Positions 7,423 to 11,249 of a DNA stretch of 11,249 nucleotides are shown here, in pieces. A model generated the notes under the pieces. That model was not told the origin of the DNA, made no database searches, and saw only the letters and a list, made by a program, of their open reading frames with translations. Both the position numbers and the translations under genes were made by a program. This DNA comes from Candidatus Omnitrophota bacterium (GTDB lineage Bacteria > Omnitrophota > Gorgyraeia > Gygaellales > Profunditerraquicolaceae): the NCBI GenBank assembly GCA_023247875.1, contig JAHFFQ010000036.1, forward strand, positions 1-11,249, given 5' to 3'. Numbering within the stretch: position 1 is the first letter of the stretch; every line of letters begins with the position of its first letter.

Positions 7423-8128
7423 CGGACGCGGTTTGGATAAATTACGCAAAGTTACGATAACCAGGAATTATCTTAAATATCCGGAAGGGTCATGTTTGAT
7501 CGAGATGGGTAATACCCGGGTGATCTGTACTGCCTCGGTTGAAGAGAGTGTCCCGCCGTTCTTAAGGAATTCAGGCACCGGCTGGGTTACTGCCGAATAC
7601 GGAATGCTTCCGCGCTCATGCCAGAGCCGCATCCCCAGAGGCAAGGACTCCGGCCGCACTTATGAAATCCAGCGCCTGGTAGGCAGGTCTCTTCGGTCAG
7701 TTACCGATATGAAATATTTAGGAGAGCGCACCATTTGGGTTGACTGCGATGTTATTCAGGGTGACGGAGGAACGCGCACCGCAGCCATTACCGGAAGTTT
7801 TATTGCCCTGGTAGATGCCTTGCAGAAGCTGAAGAAAGACGGCAAGATCGCTAAAGTCCCTGTCGGTGATTACATCGCCGCCACCAGCGTCGGAATCTTA
7901 GACGGCAATATGCTGCTGGACCTTTGTTACGAGGAGGATTCCAAGGCTGAAGTGGATATGAATGTGATCATGACCGGCGCAGGAGAATTCATCGAGATCC
8001 AGGGCACTGCCGAACGCAAGCCTTTTTCTAAAGAGAAGATGGACAGCATGCTGGATTTTGCGAAAAAAGGGATTGGTGAGCTCTTCAGCATCCAGAGAAA
8101 GCTGGTAGGGGATATATTGCAAAAATGA
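7409..8128 (+). CDS. rph: Ribonuclease PH
   Basis: RNase PH is a phosphate-dependent 3'-5' exoribonuclease that trims tRNA precursors and other RNAs. The 239 residues from ATG 7409 match the usual length of about 240. Visible motifs are [14 protein letters not shown] at the N-terminus, [32 protein letters not shown] (phosphate and RNA binding) and [18 protein letters not shown] (active site). Earlier in-frame ATGs at 7379 and 7394 would add residues foreign to the family, and GGAGG at 7397-7401 lies 7 bases before 7409, which decides the start. It overlaps the hydro-lyase beta gene by 14 and rdgB by 4 bases. Neighbouring tRNA genes, two lacking an encoded CCA, are plausible clients. Confidence 0.95.
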   Translation: MVRIDGRGLDKLRKVTITRNYLKYPEGSCLIEMGNTRVICTASVEESVPPFLRNSGTGWVTAEYGMLPRSCQSRIPRGKDSGRTYEIQRLVGRSLRSVTDMKYLGERTIWVDCDVIQGDGGTRTAAITGSFIALVDALQKLKKDGKIAKVPVGDYIAATSVGILDGNMLLDLCYEEDSKAEVDMNVIMTGAGEFIEIQGTAERKPFSKEKMDSMLDFAKKGIGELFSIQRKLVGDILQK

Positions 8129-8727
8129 CGCAGCTGGTAGTAGCGACAAGGAATAGGAAGAAACTGGCTGAGATAAAAGAGGTACTTAAAGGCCTGGATG
8201 TTAAGCTGCTTTCGCTTGACAGCTACAAAGCTGCTCCGCAGGTGCGTGAGGACGGCAGGAGTTTTCAGGAGAATGCCGTTAAAAAGGCAAAAAAGTTAGC
8301 GCGCTTTACCGGTAAACTTTGCCTGGGCGAGGATTCGGGCTTATGCGTGGATGCTTTAGGCGGTGCGCCGGGAATTTACTCCGCGCGTTTCTCCGGAAGA
8401 GACAAGAGCGACCTTAAGAATAATCTCAAGCTTTTGGAGATGCTCAAAGGCCTGCCTCTTACAGAGAGAAAAGCGCACTATTACTGCGCCGTGGCTTTGG
8501 CGGATAAGAAAGGTTTGGTGGGGGTAGTAGAGGGGAGCTGCTCGGGATTGATCGTCTTTGAACCAAAAGGCAGCGCCGGCTTCGGGTATGACCCGTTATT
8601 CTATATCCCGAAATACAAAAAGACATTTGCGCAGCTGGGAGAGAAGATCAAGCACACGATGAGCCACCGTTATCATGCCTTGAAAAAGGCAAGGCCGCTC
8701 ATTAAGAGATATGTGGTTGGTTATTAG
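8125..8727 (+). CDS. rdgB: XTP/dITP diphosphatase (RdgB/HAM1)
   Basis: This enzyme hydrolyses non-canonical purine triphosphates such as ITP and XTP to monophosphates, keeping them out of nucleic acid. The 200-residue protein shows the Ham1 motifs in order: [54 protein letters not shown] (catalytic acidic site), [12 protein letters not shown] and [11 protein letters not shown]. It ends the ten-gene unit and overlaps rph in an ATGA. An rph-rdgB pair is common in bacteria. A long hairpin begins 14 bases after its stop. Confidence 0.95.
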   Translation: MTQLVVATRNRKKLAEIKEVLKGLDVKLLSLDSYKAAPQVREDGRSFQENAVKKAKKLARFTGKLCLGEDSGLCVDALGGAPGIYSARFSGRDKSDLKNNLKLLEMLKGLPLTERKAHYYCAVALADKKGLVGVVEGSCSGLIVFEPKGSAGFGYDPLFYIPKYKKTFAQLGEKIKHTMSHRYHALKKARPLIKRYVVGY

Positions 8728-8741
8728 ATTTGAGGACTTAA

Positions 8742-8779
8742 GGTACTGGGGTCTCGCAATGGAATGTCAGCCCAGTACC
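8742..8779 (+). repeat. Inverted repeat after rdgB
   Basis: GGTACTGGG (8742-8750) and CCCAGTACC (8771-8779) are perfect complements around a 20-base middle. A transcript would fold here, but no T-run follows, so termination is uncertain. The right arm shares its last two bases with the next inverted repeat. GA steps are not as clean here as in the other palindromes. Confidence 0.7.
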
Positions 8780-8810
8780 GCTTTACTGACTTAAAAATGT
8801 GGTAAAGCGG
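8778..8810 (+). repeat. Inverted repeat running into the 5' end of tRNA-Pro
   Basis: CCGCTTTAC (8778-8786) pairs with GTAAAGCGG (8802-8810) around a 15-base loop. The last three bases are the first three of tRNA-Pro, so in a precursor RNA this stem would compete with the first acceptor pairs and cover the RNase P cut site. Confidence 0.65.
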
Positions 8811-8882
8811 GGCGTGGCTCAGCTTGGCTAGAGCGCTTGCTTTGGGAGCAAGAGGTCACAGGTTCAAATCCTGTCGCCCCGA
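8808..8882 (+). tRNA. tRNA-Pro (anticodon UGG)
   Basis: A full cloverleaf of 75 bases: acceptor CGGGGCG/CGCCCCG, D stem GCTC/GAGC, anticodon stem CTTGC/GCAAG with loop TTTGGGA (anticodon TGG), variable AGGTC, T stem ACAGG/CCTGT with loop TTCAAAT, and discriminator A. CCA is not encoded, so the CCA-adding enzyme must finish it. The C1-G72 pair is usual for bacterial tRNA-Pro. A palindrome abuts each end. Confidence 0.96.
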
Positions 8883-8950
8883 ATTAAACGAACAGATAAT
8901 TTACGGAACATAAGTGACGTAAATTATAGCGAAGCGTCTGTGAGTTTAAT
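8883..8950 (+). repeat. Compound GA-stepped palindrome directly after tRNA-Pro
   Basis: Starting at the first base after tRNA-Pro, outer arms ATTAAAC (8883-8889) and GTTTAAT (8944-8950) enclose GA facing GA (8890-8891, 8942-8943), then ACAGA facing TCTGT. Inside is a second palindrome: TAATTTACG (8897-8905), GA, AC, loop ATAA, GT, GA, CGTAAATTA (8918-8926), plus a short AGCGAAGCG piece. It looks like one GA-stepped hairpin inserted in another. Confidence 0.78.
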
Positions 8951-8976
8951 CCTTGCGAGTAAGTACGAGCAAGGAT
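8949..8976 (+). repeat. GA-stepped palindrome (ATCCT type)
   Basis: Arms ATCCTTGC (8949-8956) and GCAAGGAT (8969-8976) pair perfectly; GA (8957-8958) faces GA (8967-8968) and the centre is GTAAGTAC, itself self-complementary. The next bases GACA give the AGGATGACA ending I associate from memory with dispersed bacterial palindromes. It overlaps the previous element by two bases. Confidence 0.75.
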
Positions 8977-8985
8977 GACATATAT

Positions 8986-9013
8986 GCGCCTGTAGCTCAA
9001 TTTTAATGAGCAC
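8986..9013 (+). pseudogene. Truncated tRNA-Arg copy: 5' third only
   Basis: These 28 bases match the first 28 of the intact tRNA-Arg (9096-9123) at 24 positions without gaps: acceptor 5' strand GCGCCTG, TA, the D stem GCTC/GAGC, and AC. All four differences lie in the D loop (TTAAT for GGATA). The anticodon arm, T arm and acceptor 3' strand are absent. A GA-stepped palindrome starts inside the D loop and replaces the rest, so it cannot be a functional tRNA. Confidence 0.8.
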
Positions 9014-9059
9014 ATAACTTACGAACACGATAGTGTGAGTAAGTTATTGTGCGAATTAA
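9003..9059 (+). repeat. GA-stepped palindrome grown out of a tRNA fragment
   Basis: Three stems are stacked with two GA/GA steps: TTAAT (9003-9007), GA, GCACATAACTTAC (9010-9022), GA, ACAC, loop GATA, GTGT, GA, GTAAGTTATTGTGC (9039-9052, one extra T), GA, ATTAA (9055-9059). It is the most regular member of the family here. Its left side overlaps the D arm of the truncated tRNA-Arg copy. Confidence 0.82.
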
Positions 9060-9130
9060 TCCCGCCGATTTCTGGGGGGAGGATAGAAGTTTAATGCGCC
9101 TGTAGCTCAATTGGATAGAGCACCTGCCTT

Positions 9131-9767
9131 CCAAAGGAGCCTCTATGAGGAATTAAAACTCATAGAGTGCATGTGGCTGTATGCAAGGAAATCCTTAATT
9201 TCCGGGATCACTTGCAGGCAACCGTTAATTACAGGTAATCAAAATGCCCACGAAAGGAGGTGAAATTGCATCACACGAAAGCTAAAGCGGATATAGGTGT
9301 AGCAAAATGTATTGCTGATCTTGTTAGCAAAGGTTGTGTTCCCTGTATGCCTTTATCGGAACATCAGCCTTATGATATCGTTGCAGTTTTGGACAAAGGG
9401 TCAGTAGTCAAGTTACAAGTAAAGTATGCTACGCTTAAGAACGGAGCAATTGAAGTAAAGTTTAGGACAAGCTGGGCCGATAAACACGGCTCGCATACAA
9501 AGCACTACAGCGAGAGTGATTTTGATTTCTACGCGATTTATTGCCCAGAGAAAGACAAGGTAGTGTATGTCCCAAACACTTCAGACAGCCCAAGGATTAT
9601 CCGCTTTGAAAAAACCCTGAATAATCAGGGAAAGCACGTAAAATGGGCAAGTGATTATCAGGTAATAAAACGAGAGTCCTCAGAGACTATACGCCACACA
9701 CCTGTAAAGGTGAAGACATAGTCCAGACCGCAACATTGTTGTGGCCGGAGTAATCCGGTGCGGTAAG
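9131..9767 (+). mobile_element. Group I self-splicing intron (637 nt) in tRNA-Arg
   Basis: Core helices can be traced. The 5' exon end CTT (9128-9130) pairs with GAG (9137-9139), giving the required U-G wobble at the splice site; AG (9135-9136) can pair with the 3' exon CT as P10. P2 is CTCTATGAG/CTCATAGAG (9141-9149, 9159-9167). P3 is TGTGGC (9172-9177) with GCCACA (9693-9698). P4/P5 are probably TGCAAG/CTTGCA (9182-9187, 9211-9216) and GGAAAT/ATTTCC. P6a is CGTTAATTAC (9223-9232) with GTAATAAAACG (9662-9672), so the protein frame starts in the P6 loop. P7 is GACTAT (9685-9690) with ATAGTC (9718-9723), P8 is CACCT/AGGTG capped by GTAA. P9 is ACCGC/GCGGT with a CCGGA-GTAA-TCCGG arm. The last base is G (9767). 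Confidence 0.9.
9266..9721 (+). CDS. Intron-encoded PD-(D/E)XK homing endonuclease-like protein
   Basis: From TTG 9266 it has 151 residues. The TTG is chosen over GTG 9260 because AAAGGAGGTGA (9253-9263), an almost perfect anti-SD complement, ends too close to 9260 but leaves 5 bases after AGGAGG to 9266. The order helix, SKGCVPCMPLSEHQPYDIV, VVKLQVKYATL fits the small PD-(D/E)XK enzymes of tRNA group I introns, of which I-Ssp6803I is the known type. Asp37 in PYDIV and Gln51-x-Lys53 in LQVKYA match its D and QxK residues. The metal-binding Glu of the first helix (GEA in the family as I recall it) appears as Val12 in DIGVAK. Codon use looks plainer than in the neighbours. The C-terminal codons run through P7, P3 and P8 of the ribozyme. 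Confidence 0.8.
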   Translation: MHHTKAKADIGVAKCIADLVSKGCVPCMPLSEHQPYDIVAVLDKGSVVKLQVKYATLKNGAIEVKFRTSWADKHGSHTKHYSESDFDFYAIYCPEKDKVVYVPNTSDSPRIIRFEKTLNNQGKHVKWASDYQVIKRESSETIRHTPVKVKT

Positions 9768-9828
9768 CTAAGCCGGTGGTTGGCCGTTCGATTCGGCCCA
9801 GGCGCATTAAATAAATTAAGAAAGGGCC

Positions 9829-9854
9829 TACTTGCTCGCCTATGCTCGCAAGTA
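9829..9854 (-). repeat. GA-stepped palindrome downstream of tRNA-Arg
   Basis: On the minus strand: TACTTGC, GA, GC, loop ATAG, GC, GA, GCAAGTA. The arms (9829-9835 and 9848-9854) pair perfectly and the GA steps face each other. It is similar to the 8949 element (CTTGC, GA, a self-complementary centre, GA, GCAAG), so the two are probably related copies in opposite orientation. Confidence 0.75.
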
Positions 9855-9876
9855 CTGCGCTAGATAAAATCTGTAA

Positions 9877-9900
9877 GGTGCTTGTTCGGCCCAGGCGCAT
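9877..9900 (+). pseudogene. Truncated tRNA-Arg copy: 3' end only
   Basis: TTCGGCCCAGGCGCAT (9885-9900) repeats the last 15 bases of tRNA-Arg and the base after it (9792-9807) exactly. The preceding GGTGCTTG resembles GGTGGTTG of the variable loop and T stem with about nine bases missing between. Together with the 5' fragment at 8986 it brackets the intact gene. It could be a recombination relic or an attachment-like duplication; no integrase is present. Confidence 0.65.
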
Positions 9901-9927
9901 AATAAATCTAAAATACGTCGGATCTTT

Positions 9928-11145
9928 ATGAAGAACTGGAATAAGATTTTTAAAATCATAGCTGTGACAGTAACTATCCTCACTTTTGCTTACGCCTTTT
10001 TGCTTTTTGGCAGCAGATTTTTGCTCGCGGCCAAGCTCCAGTCCATGCTCGGCCGCAAGGTAAGCATAGAGAAGATCATACTTACGCCTCCGCTTAACCT
10101 GGAGATCAAAGGCCTGGATATCACGGGCCTGGTCAAGGTGGATTATATTTATATTTCTCCCAGCATTCCGTATCTTTTGACCGGGAAGCTGGCGTTAAAT
10201 AAGGTGAGGATCATTCGGCCCAGGATAACCTCTGAAAGGAGCCCGTCTTTGGCGCAGCCTGCGGCTGCTAGTACTCCTGCGGTTCAGCCAACCCCGGTTC
10301 AGCCAAAAACGGACAAGCCGCAGGAGGCTGCAGCTCCAAGACCCACAAACGGGCCGCATATGATCATTAGAAGCCTGAAGATCAGGTCCGGGGAGATATA
10401 TTTTATTGACCACACCTCGGATTCGAAAGCCGTCACAGTCGTGCTTAAGAATTTAGACGTTAACATAAAGAATTTATACTCCTATCCGGTTGATATGGTC
10501 GCTGATTTTCAGCTAAGCGGCCGCCTCCCCTGGCAGTCAGGGGAGCCCGACGGAAAGATCTCCCTGGAGGGTTGGCTGAATTCGCGTAAAAAGGATATGC
10601 TTGCCAACCTGAAGATCGAGAATATCGACGCCATTGCTTTTTATCCATATTATTCAAACTGGGTGGACCTGGAGAAGGCCCGTATCGAAAAAGCCAAACT
10701 GAACTTTACCAGCAAGATCATCGGTTCGGATAACGATATATCCGCGCAGTGCCATCTGGAATTGGCGGATATCGTGCGCAAGGTGCGGCCTCCCGAAGAG
10801 CCGCAGCAGAAGGCCGAGATGCTTACCGACGCGGTGCTGGATATGTTCAAAGCCATGGACCGGGGAAAGGTGGTCTTGGATTTTACCCTGCATACAAAAA
10901 TGAACCAGCCGCAGTTCAGCTTTGAGAATATCAAATCAGCTTTTGAAGGCAAGCTGATGCAGGCCAGGGCCAGCGCCGGATTAAGGGCCCAGGATATGCT
11001 CTTGCTGCCAGGTAAAATGCTGCAAAAGGGATTTAAGAGCGGTGCGGATCTGTCTAAAGCTGTGATTGACGGTGTCTTTGCTTTAGGAAACGGCTTGAAA
11101 AAGGTCTTTGAGGATGCTATAAATAAGCAGACTGCGGAAGATTAG
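9928..11145 (+). CDS. AsmA/DUF748-like membrane-anchored protein
   Basis: A 405-residue protein with one N-terminal hydrophobic anchor (about 8-34) and a large extracytoplasmic part. The segments after the anchor (AAKLQSMLGRKVSIEKIILTPP, LEIKGLDITG, LLTGKLALNKVRIIRPRI, then LKIRSGEIYFIDH) follow the pattern of AsmA-like and DUF748 proteins, which form long beta-groove structures linked to the outer-membrane lipid supply. A Pro/Ala/Gln-rich linker (about 102-142) separates the N-terminal part from the rest. The C-terminus is helical with FKSGADLSKAVIDGVFALGNG. The start has only a weak GGA upstream; TAAAAT at 9909-9914 could be a -10 box without a good -35. Family membership is likely at superfamily level only; the exact function is unknown. 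Confidence 0.65.
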   Translation: MKNWNKIFKIIAVTVTILTFAYAFLLFGSRFLLAAKLQSMLGRKVSIEKIILTPPLNLEIKGLDITGLVKVDYIYISPSIPYLLTGKLALNKVRIIRPRITSERSPSLAQPAAASTPAVQPTPVQPKTDKPQEAAAPRPTNGPHMIIRSLKIRSGEIYFIDHTSDSKAVTVVLKNLDVNIKNLYSYPVDMVADFQLSGRLPWQSGEPDGKISLEGWLNSRKKDMLANLKIENIDAIAFYPYYSNWVDLEKARIEKAKLNFTSKIIGSDNDISAQCHLELADIVRKVRPPEEPQQKAEMLTDAVLDMFKAMDRGKVVLDFTLHTKMNQPQFSFENIKSAFEGKLMQARASAGLRAQDMLLLPGKMLQKGFKSGADLSKAVIDGVFALGNGLKKVFEDAINKQTAED

Positions 11146-11168
11146 CTCTTTTAGAATACTAGAATAAT

Positions 11169-11247
11169 GGTGGCTATAGCTCAATTGGTTAGAGCGCCTG
11201 ACTGTGGCTCAGGAGGTTTGCGGGTTCGATCCCCGTTAGCCACCCCA
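11169..11247 (+). tRNA. tRNA-His (anticodon GUG), CCA encoded
   Basis: Acceptor GTGGCTA/TAGCCAC, D stem GCTC/GAGC, anticodon stem CCTGA/TCAGG with loop CTGTGGC (anticodon GTG), and T stem GCGGG/CCCGT with loop TTCGATC. The extra G at 11169 opposite C73 (11244) is the hallmark of tRNA-His. CCA at 11245-11247 is encoded, unlike the Pro and Arg genes here. TAGAAT occurs twice just upstream (11152-11157, 11160-11165), a possible -10 box without a clear -35. Confidence 0.96.
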
Positions 11248-11249
11248 TT

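Larger units (their letters stand above)
9096..9806 (+). tRNA. tRNA-Arg (anticodon UCU) interrupted by a group I intron
   Basis: Exons are 9096-9130 and 9768-9806. Joined, they give 74 bases: acceptor GCGCCTG/CAGGCGC, D stem GCTC/GAGC, anticodon stem CCTGC/GCCGG, loop CTTCTAA (anticodon TCT, arginine), variable TGGTT, T stem GGCCG/CGGCC with loop TTCGATT, discriminator A, no encoded CCA. The intron lies between U34 and C35, the same place as in cyanobacterial tRNA-Leu(UAA). Ignoring the intron, CTTCCAA at 9128-9134 would wrongly suggest Gly(UCC). The anticodon arm CCTGCCTTCTAAGC and GGTGGTT closely resemble ordinary bacterial tRNA-Arg(UCU). The anticodon stem has one mismatch, U29 (9125) opposite C41 (9774). 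Confidence 0.88.

Noticed and set aside
8883..9059. CRISPR array
   Set aside because: The palindromes differ in sequence and spacing, with no constant direct repeat or spacers.
9096..9134. tRNA-Gly(UCC) read from CTTCCAA at the anticodon position
   Set aside because: CCAA belongs to the intron. A U-G splice site after CTT and a terminal G before CTAAGC give CTTCTAA, which is Arg(UCU) and fits the rest of the arm.
9260..9265. GTG start for the intron protein
   Set aside because: The Shine-Dalgarno would touch the start codon; TTG at 9266 has proper spacing.
9658..9900. 80-residue minus-strand frame over the intron end and tRNA-Arg
   Set aside because: It covers the P7-P9 core, the tRNA exon and a palindrome; no protein signature.
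8986..9900. Split tRNA made from the two flanking fragments
   Set aside because: Both lack the anticodon arm, so joining them cannot give a decoding tRNA.

Overview
The window is a gene-dense stretch of bacterial chromosome with moderate GC. Tight operons with overlapping start and stop codons, an AsmA-like membrane-anchored protein and a lipoprotein amidase suggest a free-living, probably Gram-negative (didermic) uncultured lineage. The style recalls Omnitrophota or relatives, but no ribosomal RNA is present and this placement is only a guess.

Layout. Bases 1-88 hold nothing I can support. A sigma70-type promoter (89-117) precedes a short operon of an AEC-family permease and smpB. The tmRNA gene ssrA follows (1629-2046), so both partners of trans-translation lie side by side; its predicted tag frame is unusually long (32 codons) and lies in a long imperfect inverted repeat. 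Two palindromes lie directly behind ssrA. Ten genes then run from 2142 to 8727, each junction overlapping or abutting: a lipoprotein N-acetylmuramoyl-L-alanine amidase, murI, queD, queC, queE, queF, the two subunits of a class I Fe-S hydro-lyase (fumarase type), rph and rdgB. The unit combines peptidoglycan work (amidase, D-glutamate supply), most of the preQ1 pathway for queuosine (only folE is absent here), a central-metabolism hydratase, tRNA 3'-end trimming and nucleotide-pool cleaning.

The most unusual part is 8728-9927. It holds tRNA-Pro(UGG), a tRNA-Arg(UCU) split by a 637-nt group I intron, several palindromes, and two truncated copies of the tRNA-Arg ends flanking the intact gene. 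The intron carries a small PD-(D/E)XK homing-endonuclease-like frame whose 3' end is read through the ribozyme core. P2, P3, P6a, P7, P8 and the P9 domain can be drawn by eye, and the splice sites agree with a U-G wobble at the 5' site and a terminal G. Read without the intron, the gene would look like tRNA-Gly(UCC); splicing gives UCU. After it come an AsmA/DUF748-like protein and tRNA-His(GUG) with an encoded CCA.

A recurring architecture links ssrA and the tRNA cluster: palindromes whose paired arms are separated by symmetric GA/GA steps (tandem G-A mismatches in a fold-back), at least six times in the window, all beside structured RNA genes.
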